This document shows positions 44,509-53,415 of a stretch of DNA of 64,000 nt, piece by piece. The stretch lies in the NCBI RefSeq assembly GCF_020524545.1, contig NZ_JAIVLG010000004.1:62001-126000 (forward strand), in the 5' to 3' direction. This DNA is from Microbacterium paraoxydans (GTDB lineage Bacteria; Actinomycetota; Actinomycetes; Actinomycetales; Microbacteriaceae). The translations under genes and the position numbers were made by a program. Each line of letters opens with the position of its first letter. The stretch's first letter is position 1. A model generated the notes under the pieces. It was not told where the DNA came from, ran no database searches, and was given only the letters and a program-made list of their open reading frames with translations.

Positions 44509-44871
44509 ATGAGCGACACCACCCTCTCCCCAGAGACCACCCGCGCACACGGCGTCACCCTGACCGACGCTGCCGCCACGAAGGTGAAGAACCTCCTCGA
44601 ACAGGAGGGGCGCGACGATCTGCGCCTCCGCGTCGCCGTACAGCCCGGCGGCTGCTCGGGGCTGATCTACCAGCTGTACTTCGACGAGCGCTACCTCGAA
44701 GGCGACGAGACCGTCGACTTCGATGGCGTCGAGGTGATCATCGACAACATGAGCGTCCCCTATCTCGACGGTGCGGCGATCGACTTCAAGGACACGATCT
44801 CCGAGCAGGGGTTCACGATCGACAACCCGAACGCGGCGGGTAGCTGCGCGTGCGGCGACAGCTTCCACTGA
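44509..44871 (+). CDS. erpA: Iron-sulfur cluster insertion protein (ErpA/HesB type)
   Basis: A 120-aa A-type carrier. The three cluster-binding cysteines are Cys49 (QPGGCSG), Cys113 and Cys115 (SCACG), the canonical C-x(n)-C-G-C pattern with an extra Ala. ErpA-type proteins pass Fe-S clusters to apoproteins such as respiratory Rieske and dehydrogenase subunits; a Rieske gene, qcrA, lies downstream. AAGGAG precedes ATG 44509. Position next to ctaC matches Rv2204c near ctaC in M. tuberculosis as I recall. Confidence 0.93.
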   Translation: MSDTTLSPETTRAHGVTLTDAAATKVKNLLEQEGRDDLRLRVAVQPGGCSGLIYQLYFDERYLEGDETVDFDGVEVIIDNMSVPYLDGAAIDFKDTISEQGFTIDNPNAAGSCACGDSFH

Positions 44872-44888
44872 TCCCCGCTCCGCGGACC

Positions 44889-44922
44889 ACGGCCGCCGTC
44901 ACCGATCGGTGACGGCGGCCGT
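44889..44922 (+). terminator. Terminator after erpA
   Basis: A perfect 17+17-base palindrome (ACGGCCGCCGTCACCGA and complement) followed by TCTGC; a strong hairpin separating erpA from ctaC. Confidence 0.85.
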
Positions 44923-44973
44923 TCTGCATCCGGCAACCTGCGTGGATGGCATGAATCAGGTGTGAGGTTGCCC

Positions 44974-44979
44974 TAGACT
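44974..44979 (+). promoter_or_regulatory. -10 box of the ctaCDF operon
   Basis: TAGACT about 35 nt before the ctaC GTG. The short leader carries a GAAAGGTG ribosome site. Confidence 0.55.
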
Positions 44980-45014
44980 TGGGTGTGCTCTGTTCGCGAT
45001 CTGAAAGGTGCATC

Positions 45015-45914
45015 GTGCCCTCGAAACGCAGCCTTCGTTGGGCCGCCCTCCCCGTGGGAGTTGCGGCAGCCTTGGCCTTGGCGGGATGCTCTCCCACCGA
45101 GCTGAACGGCTTTCTTCCGGGCTTCGTGGAGAACGGCCCCGCGGCCACCAATCAGACCGAGCGCGTCTCCTCGCTCTGGGTGAACTCGTGGATCGTGCTT
45201 CTCGCCGTCGGAATCATCACCTGGGGCCTGATGGCCTGGGCTGCGATCGCGTACCGCCGTCGCAAGGGCCAGACCGGCCTGCCGGTGCAGATGCGCTACA
45301 ACATGCCGATCGAGATCTTCTACACGATCGTCCCCCTCATCCTCGTGCTGGGCATGTTCTTCTTCACGGCTCGCGACCAGACCGCGATCGAAGCCAAGTG
45401 GGACGACCCCGATGTCGAGATCACCGCGATCGCCAAGCAGTGGGCGTGGGACTTCCAGTACGACGGCGACCAGGAGGACAACTCCGACGCCGTCTGGACG
45501 ATGGGAATTCAGGCCCAGCCCGACAAGGACGGCAACATCGACCAGGCGCAGCTGCCCACGCTGGTGCTGCCGGTCGACAAGAAGGTCACGATCAACCTGC
45601 AGTCGCGTGATGTCATCCACTCCTTCTGGATCATCGACTTCCTCTACAAGAAGGACATGTACATCGGGAAGGACAACTCCTGGTCCTTCATCCCGACCCG
45701 CGAGGGCGAGTACGCCGGCAAGTGCGCCGAGCTCTGCGGTGAATACCACTCGATGATGCTCTTCAACGTGAAGGTCGTCTCCGAGGACGATTACGAGGCC
45801 TACCTCCAGACGCTCGAAGAGAAGGGCAACACGGGCGACATCACCGACGCCTACGACCGTCTCTCGAACTTCCCGGGAACGACCCCGACCGACACCGAGG
45901 AAGGAGGGGAGTAA
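45015..45914 (+). CDS. ctaC: Cytochrome c oxidase subunit II
   Basis: A 299-aa CuA subunit of the aa3 oxidase. A lipoprotein signal ends at LALAGC (Cys25), two transmembrane helices follow (about 54-80 and 98-118), then the cupredoxin domain. CuA ligands are in CAELCGEYHSMM (Cys237, Cys241, His245), with a partner His in DVIHSFW. The charged insert after QWAWDFQY is typical of actinobacterial subunit II, which docks directly to the bcc complex without a soluble cytochrome c. GTG 45015 has GAAAGGTG upstream. Three bases separate it from ctaD. Confidence 0.96.
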   Translation: MPSKRSLRWAALPVGVAAALALAGCSPTELNGFLPGFVENGPAATNQTERVSSLWVNSWIVLLAVGIITWGLMAWAAIAYRRRKGQTGLPVQMRYNMPIEIFYTIVPLILVLGMFFFTARDQTAIEAKWDDPDVEITAIAKQWAWDFQYDGDQEDNSDAVWTMGIQAQPDKDGNIDQAQLPTLVLPVDKKVTINLQSRDVIHSFWIIDFLYKKDMYIGKDNSWSFIPTREGEYAGKCAELCGEYHSMMLFNVKVVSEDDYEAYLQTLEEKGNTGDITDAYDRLSNFPGTTPTDTEEGGE

Positions 45915-45917
45915 GCC

Positions 45918-47651
45918 ATGTCGACCACCGAAGCTCCCCGTACCGACGAGGCTCCCAGATCTCGTCCCACCAGTCTGCCCGCGCGTCAGGCCGCTCTCAT
46001 GAGCTCCTCGCGGGTGGAGCAGAAGGGCAACATCGTCGTCAAGTGGATCACGTCCACCGACCACAAGACGATCGGGTACATGTACCTGATCGCCTCGGTG
46101 ATGTTCTTCCTCCTCGGCGGCGTGATGGCGCTGGTCATCCGCGCCGAGCTCTTCGCGCCGGGGATGCAGATCATCCCGACGAAGGAGCAGTACAACCAGC
46201 TGTTCACCATGCACGGCACGATCATGCTGCTGATGTTCGCGACGCCCCTGTTCGCGGGATTCGCCAACGCGATCCTCCCGCTGCAGATCGGGGCGCCCGA
46301 CGTCGCCTTCCCGCGTCTCAACGCCTTCGCCTTCTGGCTCTTCCTCTTCGGCTCGACCATCGCGGTCGCGGGCTTCCTCACGCCGCAGGGCGCCGCCTCC
46401 TTCGGGTGGTTCGCCTATCAACCGCTCGCCGGTGCATCCTTCTCGCCTGGTGCAGGTGGAAACCTGTGGATGGTGGGTCTCGGCATCTCCGGTTTCGGAA
46501 CGATCCTCGGTGCCGTCAACTTCATCACCACCATCATCACGATGCGTGCTCCGGGCATGACCATGTGGCGCATGCCGATCTTCTCGTGGAACACGCTCAT
46601 CACGAGCCTTCTGATCCTGATGGCCTTCCCGGTGCTCGCTGCGGCCATCTTCGCTGCCGCCGCAGACCGTATCCTCGGCGCTCACATCTACGACCCGGCC
46701 AACGGCGGCGTCCTGCTCTGGCAGCACCTGTTCTGGTTCTTCGGTCACCCTGAGGTCTACATCATCGCCCTGCCGTTCTTCGGAATCGTGTCGGAGATCT
46801 TCCCGGTCTTCAGCCGCAAGCCGATCTTCGGATACAAGACGCTCGTCTACGCCACGATCGCGATCGCGGCGCTCTCCGTGGCCGTGTGGGCCCACCACAT
46901 GTACGTCACCGGCTCCGTCCTGCTGCCGTTCTTCGCCTTGATGACGATGCTCATCGCTGTGCCGACCGGTGTGAAGATCTTCAACTGGATCGGAACGCTC
47001 TGGCGAGGTTCCGTGACCTTCGAGACGCCGATGGTGTTCGCCCTCGGGTTCCTGGTCTCGTTCGTCTTCGGTGGTCTGACCGGTGTGATCCTGGCCGCCC
47101 CGCCGCTGGACTTCGCGCTCTCCGACTCGTATTTCGTCGTCGCGCACTTCCACTACGTCGTCTTCGGTACGGTCGTGTTCGCCATGTTCGCCGGCTTCTA
47201 CTTCTGGTGGCCCAAGTGGACTGGGCGCATGCTCAACGAGCGCCTCGGATACGTGCACTTCTGGTTGCTGTTCATCGGCTTCCATATGACGTTCCTCATC
47301 CAGCACTGGCTGGGTGTCGACGGAATGGTGCGACGCTATGCGGACTACTCCGCCGCCGACGGCTGGACCTGGCAGAACCAGGTCTCCACGATCGGTGCGG
47401 TCATCCTCGGTGCCTCGATGCTTCCGTTCTTCCTGAACGTCTGGATCACGGCTCGCAAGGCTCCGAAGGTCACGGTCAACGATCCGTGGGGATACGGTGC
47501 CTCGCTCGAATGGGCGACGTCCTGCCCGCCGCCGCGTCACAACTTCACGTCGATCCCGCGCATCCGCAGCGAGCGTCCTGCATTCGACCTGAACCACCCG
47601 GAGGCCGCCGAGTTCGCGACCACGGCACCCGGCGAGCGAGAGGCCCACTAA
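45918..47651 (+). CDS. ctaD: Cytochrome c oxidase subunit I
   Basis: A 577-aa, twelve-helix heme-copper oxidase subunit I. Metal-site segments are [11 protein letters not shown] (low-spin heme a His), [16 protein letters not shown] with the His-Tyr crosslink, [10 protein letters not shown] (CuB His pair), and [10 protein letters not shown] (heme a and a3 ligands). It reduces oxygen and pumps protons. The K-channel and D-channel regions look normal for an A-type enzyme. The short C-terminal tail is Pro/His/Glu-rich. Follows ctaC by 3 bases and precedes ctaF by 3 bases. Confidence 0.98.
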   Translation: MSTTEAPRTDEAPRSRPTSLPARQAALMSSSRVEQKGNIVVKWITSTDHKTIGYMYLIASVMFFLLGGVMALVIRAELFAPGMQIIPTKEQYNQLFTMHGTIMLLMFATPLFAGFANAILPLQIGAPDVAFPRLNAFAFWLFLFGSTIAVAGFLTPQGAASFGWFAYQPLAGASFSPGAGGNLWMVGLGISGFGTILGAVNFITTIITMRAPGMTMWRMPIFSWNTLITSLLILMAFPVLAAAIFAAAADRILGAHIYDPANGGVLLWQHLFWFFGHPEVYIIALPFFGIVSEIFPVFSRKPIFGYKTLVYATIAIAALSVAVWAHHMYVTGSVLLPFFALMTMLIAVPTGVKIFNWIGTLWRGSVTFETPMVFALGFLVSFVFGGLTGVILAAPPLDFALSDSYFVVAHFHYVVFGTVVFAMFAGFYFWWPKWTGRMLNERLGYVHFWLLFIGFHMTFLIQHWLGVDGMVRRYADYSAADGWTWQNQVSTIGAVILGASMLPFFLNVWITARKAPKVTVNDPWGYGASLEWATSCPPPRHNFTSIPRIRSERPAFDLNHPEAAEFATTAPGEREAH

Positions 47652-47654
47652 GTC

Positions 47655-48089
47655 ATGCGCGACAACGTCATTCTCTGGTGGATCCTGACGGCGTTCTTCG
47701 CCCTCGTCGGCGTGATCTACACCGGCTGGCACATCCTGGCCACACCGGCAGACAACTTCGCCATGCGGATCGAGTGGGTCGGTACGGTCGCTCTGTTCTT
47801 CTCGGCGTTCATGGCCGCGATGATCGCGTTCTATCTGGACCGCACGCACAAGGCGCAGAGCGGCGAGCTCCCCGAGGACATCCTCACCGCGGACATCGAT
47901 GACGGTGACCCCGAGCTCGGCGAGTTCAGCCCGTGGTCGTGGTGGCCGATCGTGCTCGCGGCATCTGCGGGCGTCTTCGTCGTCGGTCTCGCCGTCGGGC
48001 ACTTCCTGCTCCCGATCGGTCTCGCGATCTTCGTCGTGGCGATCGTCGGCTGGGTGTACGAGTACTACCGCGGCAACTTCGCTCGCTGA
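47655..48089 (+). CDS. ctaF: Actinobacterial cytochrome c oxidase subunit IV
   Basis: A 144-aa membrane protein with four helices (about 6-28, 38-61, 94-113 and 116-135) and the family features WWILTAFFALVGVIYTGWH and GELPEDILTADIDDGDPELG. This small subunit is specific to actinobacterial aa3 oxidases and stabilises the supercomplex; it is not homologous to mitochondrial subunit IV. It is the last gene of ctaCDF, and a strong terminator follows 10 bases after its stop. Confidence 0.93.
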   Translation: MRDNVILWWILTAFFALVGVIYTGWHILATPADNFAMRIEWVGTVALFFSAFMAAMIAFYLDRTHKAQSGELPEDILTADIDDGDPELGEFSPWSWWPIVLAASAGVFVVGLAVGHFLLPIGLAIFVVAIVGWVYEYYRGNFAR

Positions 48090-48099
48090 CGCGACAGAC

Positions 48100-48139
48100 A
48101 CGAAGAAGGCCCCCGGATCTGTCCGGGGGCCTTCTTCGT
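48100..48139. terminator. Bidirectional terminator after ctaF
   Basis: An 18-bp perfect stem (ACGAAGAAGGCCCCCGGA and complement) with a TCTG loop between convergent ctaF and the rhodanese gene. The stem and its loop resemble the one after qcrB at 49614-49653. Confidence 0.92.
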
Positions 48140-48152
48140 GCTGAGACAGGGA

Positions 48153-48572
48153 TCAGGCGCGGGTTCTCACGCGAGCGACCCCGGTGAGCGGATCGACCGG
48201 GCGTCGATGCGTACCATCGGCGTCCTCCACCGGGTAGCCTTCACGCACCCAGTATTCGAATCCGCCGATCATCTCGCGCACGTGGTAGCCCAAGCGGGAG
48301 AACTCGAGCGCGCCCTTCGCTCCGGCGTTGCACCCAGGGCTCCAGCAGTAGACCACGACCTCAGCGTTCGGGGAGATCTCGCGCGGTGCTCTGGTCGCGA
48401 TCTCGCTGTAGTGCATGTGGATGGCACCGGCAACGCGTACTTGAGCCCACGCCTCCTCGGACCGTACGTCGACCACGACGATGTCGGTCTCCTCCTGGCG
48501 GGCAGCATGGACGTCACTGGCGTCGGTCTCGTAGGCGAGCTTGGCGGCGTAGTAGTCGGCGCGGTCGATCAT
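48153..48572 (-). CDS. Rhodanese-like sulfurtransferase domain protein
   Basis: A 139-aa single-domain rhodanese. DIVVVDVRSEEAW is the classic strand, and the active-site loop is YCWSPGCNAG with Cys76 as the sulfur-carrying residue and a second Cys81 five residues on. The GYHVREMIGGFEYWVREGYPV C-terminus is standard. It probably moves sulfane sulfur or acts as a redox regulator; the substrate is unknown. Leaderless: TAGGCT lies 6 nt before the ATG on the minus strand. It is one of three genes between the two halves of the cytochrome oxidase locus. Confidence 0.88.
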   Translation of the reverse strand: MIDRADYYAAKLAYETDASDVHAARQEETDIVVVDVRSEEAWAQVRVAGAIHMHYSEIATRAPREISPNAEVVVYCWSPGCNAGAKGALEFSRLGYHVREMIGGFEYWVREGYPVEDADGTHRRPVDPLTGVARVRTRA

Positions 48573-48578
48573 GGGTCC

Positions 48579-48584
48579 AGCCTA
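48579..48584 (-). promoter_or_regulatory. -10 box of the rhodanese gene (leaderless)
   Basis: TAGGCT on the minus strand, 6 nt before the ATG at 48572. Confidence 0.55.
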
Positions 48585-48662
48585 GGTCGCTGCCGCGCAC
48601 GAAGCCCTCCGCATTCCTGCCGATCGGGGTGCGAAAACCGTCAGCGACGTCGCCAGGCGGGG

Positions 48663-49184
48663 TCAGAGCTGCGCTGTCATCTGCACGCGGGGCGCGTAGT
48701 CGAGCAGGCCGAGCTCCTCTTCGACTCCGAGCAGACTGCGCAGGAACGGGGTGTCCGGCGTCGTCTCGGCGAAGCCGCATGACGCGTAGAACGGTGCATT
48801 CCAGGGAACATCGATATACGTGCGGAGCGTCATGGTCGAGTGACCCCTGCGTCGTGCCTCGGTCATCCCCGTCGTCACCAGCTGCCGTCCGACCCCTTGT
48901 CGTCCGAAGTCGGGAAGCACCGAGAGCTGTTCGAGGTGAGCGCTTCCCTCGACCTCCAGAACGTGTACGAAGCCGGCGAGGGCCAGTGGTGAGATCCCGA
49001 CCGCGTCATGTTCGGCCACGAGAACGAAACCCGGCACCGTGGCTCGCTCTTGCGGAGGCGTTGGCGGCGGCCAGTCGCTGGCGTCGAACCTTTCGATCAA
49101 CAGCGCATCCGCGGCGACCTCTATGCGCTCGATGGCCGTGTTGTCGGTCGGACGTGCCGGACGGATCGAGACTTCCATGATCAC
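48663..49184 (-). CDS. GNAT-family N-acetyltransferase
   Basis: A 173-aa GNAT protein. VRPARPTDN-like opening (IRPARPTDNTAIERIE), central LAGFVHVLEVEGSAHLEQLSV and the acetyl-CoA loop PDFGRQGVGRQLV (R-Q-G-V-G-R) are clear, and NAPFYASCGF closes the fold. Substrate unknown. It overlaps the RidA gene by four bases (GTGA), so it is translated after it. An ATG six bases downstream (49178) is an alternative start. Confidence 0.85.
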   Translation of the reverse strand: MIMEVSIRPARPTDNTAIERIEVAADALLIERFDASDWPPPTPPQERATVPGFVLVAEHDAVGISPLALAGFVHVLEVEGSAHLEQLSVLPDFGRQGVGRQLVTTGMTEARRRGHSTMTLRTYIDVPWNAPFYASCGFAETTPDTPFLRSLLGVEEELGLLDYAPRVQMTAQL

Positions 49185-49588
49185 GAGTCTGCGACGGCGG
49201 CGATCGCCTCGATCTCCACGAGTTGGTCGTCGTAGCCCAGAACCGTGACGCCCAGCAGAGTGCTGGGCACATCGTGGGAGCCGAATGCGGCGTGCACCAC
49301 GTCCCAGGCCGTGACGAGGTCTGCCTGAGATGTGGATGCCACCAGCACACGCGTGCTGATCACATCGGTCAGGTCGGCTCCTGCGACCTTCAGCGCCGCC
49401 TTGAGCGTCTCGACACAGTGCGCAGCCTGAGCCGCGTAGTCACCGGGTGCTGCGGTCGAGCCGTCATCGTTGAGCGGGCACGCGCCGGCGAGGAAGATGA
49501 GGCGAGATCCGGCCGGTGCGGTGGCTGCGTAGGCGTAGGGAGTCGCGGCGAGGTTCTCCGCACGGATGAGGCTGACGACGGATGACAT
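49181..49588 (-). CDS. RidA/YjgF-family protein
   Basis: A 135-aa trimeric-enamine/imine deaminase-family protein. IFLAGACPLNDDGSTAAPGD and VISTRVLVAS(T)SQADLV match the RidA fold, but the canonical active-site Arg in the RVxV-type strand (ISTRVLVAS) should be checked against an alignment. Typical RidA removes reactive 2-aminoacrylate released by PLP enzymes. The start is ATG 49588, where GAAAGGA lies upstream; an ATG at 49603 would lack it. The downstream gene is a GNAT; no PLP enzyme is adjacent. Confidence 0.85.
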   Translation of the reverse strand: MSSVVSLIRAENLAATPYAYAATAPAGSRLIFLAGACPLNDDGSTAAPGDYAAQAAHCVETLKAALKVAGADLTDVISTRVLVASTSQADLVTAWDVVHAAFGSHDVPSTLLGVTVLGYDDQLVEIEAIAAVADS

Positions 49589-49613
49589 GTTTGGTCCTTT
49601 CATCGGGCATGTT

Positions 49614-49653
49614 ACGAAGAAGGCCCCGTTCGGGTGAGCGGGGCCTTCTTCGT
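49614..49653 (-). terminator. Terminator after qcrB
   Basis: A 15-bp stem (ACGAAGAAGGCCCCG and complement) with a 10-nt loop, just downstream of the qcrB stop on the minus strand. The stem shares ACGAAGAAGGCCCC with the terminator after ctaF. Confidence 0.85.
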
Positions 49654-49670
49654 TGGGGAGGAGCGAGGGA

Positions 49671-51485
49671 TTACTCGCTGTCCTCCGACTTCTTCTTGCG
49701 AGGCTTCTTCACCGGCTCTGTGGCGATCACGGTGCTCGGAGTGTTCGGCGTCTCGTCGACATGCGTCTCGTCGACCGTGAGAGGGGCGTCAGGGAAGCCG
49801 GCGCGCTCGTGAGCACCCAGGATCTCCGCGGCCTCGGTCTCCTCGTTGTGAGCCGTGACGTGGTGCTGATGGGCGTCGGCGGCCTCGACCTCGGCCTGCG
49901 TGAGCGGTGCGAGGCGGTCCTCGAAGAACCAGCGAGAGATCGAGGAACGGAGGTTCTCCGTCCACGGGATGCGGCCCTTGGCGTTCGGACGCACCACGAG
50001 AGGCTCGTAGCCGTCGACGTCGATGAGCTTCCAGCGGTCGTACTTGTCGACGGGCTGGTGCACCTCGATGAACTCACCGCCGGGGAGGCGGACGATGCGT
50101 CCGGACTCGTAGCCGTGCAGAACGATCTCACGGTCCTTCTTCTGCAGCGCGATGCAGATGCGCTTGGTGACGAAGTATCCGAGGATCGGGCCGAGGAACA
50201 GGAGCGCCTGCAGCGTGTGGATCACGCCTTCCATCGTGAGCATGAAGTGCGTCGCGATGAGGTCGGAGGAGGCTGCTGCCCACAGGACCGCGTAGAAGAC
50301 GACACCCGCGACACCGATCGCCGTACGCGTCGCCGCGTTGCGGGGGCGCTGAGCGATGTGGTGCTCACGCTTGTCTCCGGTGACCCACGCCTCGAGGAAC
50401 GGGTAGATCGCGACGATGACGATGAACAGACCGAGCACCAGAACCGGGGCGATGATGCCGAACGACCAGGTGTGGTTGAGGAACACGACGTCCCAGTTCG
50501 ACGGAGCCAGACGCAGTGCACCGTCGGCGAACCCGATGTACCAGTCGGGCTGGGTGCCGGCGGAGACGGGCGACGGGTCGTACGGACCGTAGTTCCAGAT
50601 GGGGTTGATCTGGAAGAACGTCGCGATCAGCACGATGGTGCCGAAGACGATGAACAGGTAACCGCCCATCTTCGACATGTACACGGGCATCATCGGGTAG
50701 CCCACGACGTTGTCGTTCGTGCGGCCGGGGCCCGCGAACTGCGTGTGCTTGTTGACGATCATCAGCATCAGGTGCACGACGATCAGCGCGATGACCAGCA
50801 TCGGCAGCAGCAGGATGTGCAGCGTGTACAGACGGCCGACGATGTCGGTTCCTGGGAACTCTCCACCGAAGAGGAGGAACGAGGTCCACGTGCCGATCAG
50901 AGGGAGACCCTTGATCATGCCGTCGATGATGCGGAGACCGTTGCCCGACAGCAGGTCGTCGGGGAGCGAGTAGCCGGTGAAGCCCTCTGCCATCGCGAGG
51001 ATGAAGAGGATGAACCCGATGACCCAGTTGAGCTCACGCGGCTTGCGGAATGCGCCGGTGAAGAACACCCGGAGCATGTGCACGCCGATGCCGGCGATGA
51101 ACACCAGCGCGGCCCAGTGGTGGATCTGACGGACGAGCAGGCCGCCGCGCAGATCGAAGGAGATGTGCAGCGACGACTCGAGCGCAGCCGACATCTCGAT
51201 ACCACGCATCGGGGCATAGGCGCCGGTGTAGTGGGTTTCGACCATCGACGCCTGGAAGAAGAACGTCAGGAAGGTTCCGGAGAGGAACACGACGACGAAG
51301 CTCCACAGCGCGATCTCGCCGAGCATGAACGACCAGTGGTCGGGGAAGATCTTCCGTCCGAGTTCCTTGACGAAGCCGGAGATGCTGGTGCGCTCATCGA
51401 TGTAGTTCGACGCGGCACCGACGAAGCGGCCGCCGAGGGGCGCTTTGGTGTCCTTGTCCTCTTTGGACAGCGTTGCGGTGCTCAA
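49671..51485 (-). CDS. qcrB: Cytochrome bc1 complex cytochrome b subunit
   Basis: A 604-aa cytochrome b of the actinobacterial bcc complex, which oxidises menaquinol and feeds the aa3 oxidase. Eight or nine helices are evident. Heme ligands are in HHWAALVFIAGIGVHMLRVFFTG-type helix B and LYTLHILLLPMLVIALIVVH helix D, and NPIWNYGPYDPS lies near the quinol site. The C-terminus extends about 150 residues beyond the core, ending in an acidic stretch and a lysine-rich tail (KKPRKKKSEDSE). The TTG start overlaps the qcrA stop (TTGA). Confidence 0.96.
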   Translation of the reverse strand: MSTATLSKEDKDTKAPLGGRFVGAASNYIDERTSISGFVKELGRKIFPDHWSFMLGEIALWSFVVVFLSGTFLTFFFQASMVETHYTGAYAPMRGIEMSAALESSLHISFDLRGGLLVRQIHHWAALVFIAGIGVHMLRVFFTGAFRKPRELNWVIGFILFILAMAEGFTGYSLPDDLLSGNGLRIIDGMIKGLPLIGTWTSFLLFGGEFPGTDIVGRLYTLHILLLPMLVIALIVVHLMLMIVNKHTQFAGPGRTNDNVVGYPMMPVYMSKMGGYLFIVFGTIVLIATFFQINPIWNYGPYDPSPVSAGTQPDWYIGFADGALRLAPSNWDVVFLNHTWSFGIIAPVLVLGLFIVIVAIYPFLEAWVTGDKREHHIAQRPRNAATRTAIGVAGVVFYAVLWAAASSDLIATHFMLTMEGVIHTLQALLFLGPILGYFVTKRICIALQKKDREIVLHGYESGRIVRLPGGEFIEVHQPVDKYDRWKLIDVDGYEPLVVRPNAKGRIPWTENLRSSISRWFFEDRLAPLTQAEVEAADAHQHHVTAHNEETEAAEILGAHERAGFPDAPLTVDETHVDETPNTPSTVIATEPVKKPRKKKSEDSE

Positions 51486-52558
51486 TGGCGCTCCCAGAAG
51501 CTCGGGCCGACGGGTTCCTTGAAGTCGCTGCGTGCGACCAGGTAGCCCTCGTCATCGACGGTGATGGGCAGCTGCGGCAGCGGGCGTGCCGCAGGGCCGA
51601 AGATGACCTTGGCGTGGTCCGTGACGTCGAACTGCGACTGGTGGCACGGGCACAGGAGGTGGTGTGTCTGCTGCTCGTAGAGAGCCACGGGGCAGCCGAC
51701 GTGCGTGCAGACCTTGGAGTAGGCGACGATGCCGTCGTAGGACCAGTCCTTGCGGTCCTCGGCCTCGATCAGCTGCTCGGGACGCAGGCGCATCATGAGG
51801 ACGATGGCCTTGGCCTTCTCCTCGAGGTACCCGTCGTGGTGGCTGAGCGTGGCCAGCTCCTCAGGGATCACGTGGAATGCGGAACCGAGGGTCACGTCCG
51901 CAGCGCGGATCGGGGTGCCGTCGGGATCGCGGACGAGGCGGCTGCCCTCTTCCCACATCGTGTGCTTGAGGAGTGCGACCGGGTCTCCCGCGGTGGGGTC
52001 GTCCGGTGTGGAGTGCGGAGCGAGGCCACGGAACAGCGTGACCCCGGGGATGATGGAGGCGACGATCGCGGCGAACAGGGAGTTGCGGATCATCGAGCGG
52101 CGCCCGAAGCCGGATTCCTCGTTCGCGTCGGAGAACGCCTTGATGGCGGCCTCGCGCGTCGAGTCCTTGCCCCGAGTCGGGTGCCGGTGCTCGATGAACT
52201 CCTTGTCGGACATGAGCGCCTTGGACCAGTGGATCGCGCCGATTCCGAGGGCCAGCAGCGCGAGAGCGATGCCGAGACCGATGAAGAGGTTGTTCTGGCG
52301 GATGTCGATGAGCGCGCCGCTCTCGATCGGGAAGAGCATGTAGGCGGCGACCGCCCAGATGCTTCCCGCGAGCGAGAGGTAGAACAGCGTGTAGACAGTG
52401 CGGACAGCGGCCTTCTCGGCGCGCGGGTCCTTGTCGGTCATCCGCTCGCGATGGGGCGGAAGCCCGGGGTTCTGCACGGGATCGCTGACTGCGACACCCA
52501 GCCCCGGAGAGGGCTGGTAGGCCCTGTCAAGAGCCTGCGAGTCGTCGTCGTGTGCCAT
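51482..52558 (-). CDS. qcrA: Cytochrome bc1 complex Rieske iron-sulfur subunit
   Basis: A 358-aa actinobacterial Rieske protein with three transmembrane helices (about 51-75, 92-111 and 159-179), against one in mitochondria. The 2Fe-2S ligands are Cys284, His286, Cys303 and His306 (CTHVGC and CPCHQS), and Cys289/Cys305 form the structural disulfide. An insert with SAFHVIPEELATLSHHDG is typical of the actinobacterial form. GAGGAGC precedes the ATG. The order is ctaE-qcrC-qcrA-qcrB in transcription. Confidence 0.96.
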   Translation of the reverse strand: MAHDDDSQALDRAYQPSPGLGVAVSDPVQNPGLPPHRERMTDKDPRAEKAAVRTVYTLFYLSLAGSIWAVAAYMLFPIESGALIDIRQNNLFIGLGIALALLALGIGAIHWSKALMSDKEFIEHRHPTRGKDSTREAAIKAFSDANEESGFGRRSMIRNSLFAAIVASIIPGVTLFRGLAPHSTPDDPTAGDPVALLKHTMWEEGSRLVRDPDGTPIRAADVTLGSAFHVIPEELATLSHHDGYLEEKAKAIVLMMRLRPEQLIEAEDRKDWSYDGIVAYSKVCTHVGCPVALYEQQTHHLLCPCHQSQFDVTDHAKVIFGPAARPLPQLPITVDDEGYLVARSDFKEPVGPSFWERH

Positions 52559-52594
52559 GGTGCTCCTCGTACGTTCCTCTTCGATGAATAAGCG

Positions 52595-53395
52595 TCAGTT
52601 GGACTTCGCCGTGATCCACACGGTGGCGGCGACGAGCGCGCCGATACCGAAGATCCACACGAACAGTCCCTCGGAGACAGGTCCGAGAGAGCCGAGCGAG
52701 AAGCCGCCCACCTGCACGGACTGCTGCTGGAAGAGCAGAGCCGAGATGATGTCGCGCTTGTCCTCGTCGGACAGGTTCATGTCACCGAAGACCGGCATGT
52801 TCTGCGGGCCCGTGACCATGGCCGCATAGATGTGCAGGGCACTGGTCTCGGTCAGGGCCGGGGCGTACTTGCCCTCGGTGAGTGCTCCACCGGCCGCAGC
52901 GACGTTGTGGCACATGGCGCAGTTCACTCGGAAGAGCTCGGCTCCGTGTGAGACGTCGCCCTCCCCGTCGAGGATCCGCTCGTCCGGGAAGGTCGGGCCG
53001 GGGGCCGTGGACTGCACGAACGACGAGATCGCGAGGATCTGGTCCTCGGTGAACTGCGGCTCCTTCTGCGGCGCCTGCGGACCCTGCATCTGCAGAGGCA
53101 TGCGGCCGGTCGACAGCTGGAACTCGGTCGCCAGCTCGCCCACGCCGTAGAGGCTGGGGCCGTTGGCGGTTCCCTGCAGGTCGAGACCGTGGCAGGTGGC
53201 GCAGTTCGCCGTGAACAGCTTCTCGCCGTCCTCGACGGTCAGCTGTGTCGTCGCGGTCTGCGTGTCGGACGCAGCGAATGCGGCGGTCGCGCCGGCATAG
53301 ACCGCGCCGGTGATCATGAGGCCTGCTCCGATGAGCGCGGCCGCCGCCAAAGGGCTGCGACGACCGCTGGAACGGCGCTTCTTCTCTCGTGCCAT
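52595..53395 (-). CDS. qcrC: Cytochrome bc1 complex di-heme cytochrome c subunit
   Basis: A 266-aa cytochrome cc. A twin-basic, Lys/Arg-rich N-terminus precedes a helix at about 17-40. Two c-type heme sites are CATCH (65-69) and CAMCH (159-163), and a C-terminal helix anchors it (about 240-262). The two hemes replace a mobile cytochrome c and pass electrons to CuA of ctaC. Spacing of the two domains is normal for the family. Cotranscribed behind ctaE with a 20-base gap. Confidence 0.96.
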   Translation of the reverse strand: MAREKKRRSSGRRSPLAAAALIGAGLMITGAVYAGATAAFAASDTQTATTQLTVEDGEKLFTANCATCHGLDLQGTANGPSLYGVGELATEFQLSTGRMPLQMQGPQAPQKEPQFTEDQILAISSFVQSTAPGPTFPDERILDGEGDVSHGAELFRVNCAMCHNVAAAGGALTEGKYAPALTETSALHIYAAMVTGPQNMPVFGDMNLSDEDKRDIISALLFQQQSVQVGGFSLGSLGPVSEGLFVWIFGIGALVAATVWITAKSN

Positions 53396-53415
53396 CTCGG
53401 GGATCAGCTCCGCTC

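Noticed and set aside
44973..48101. A 1042-codon antisense frame across ctaC-ctaD-ctaF
   Set aside because: It spans three genes and their gaps with very repetitive Arg/Glu/Asp/His content, as expected for a shadow frame.
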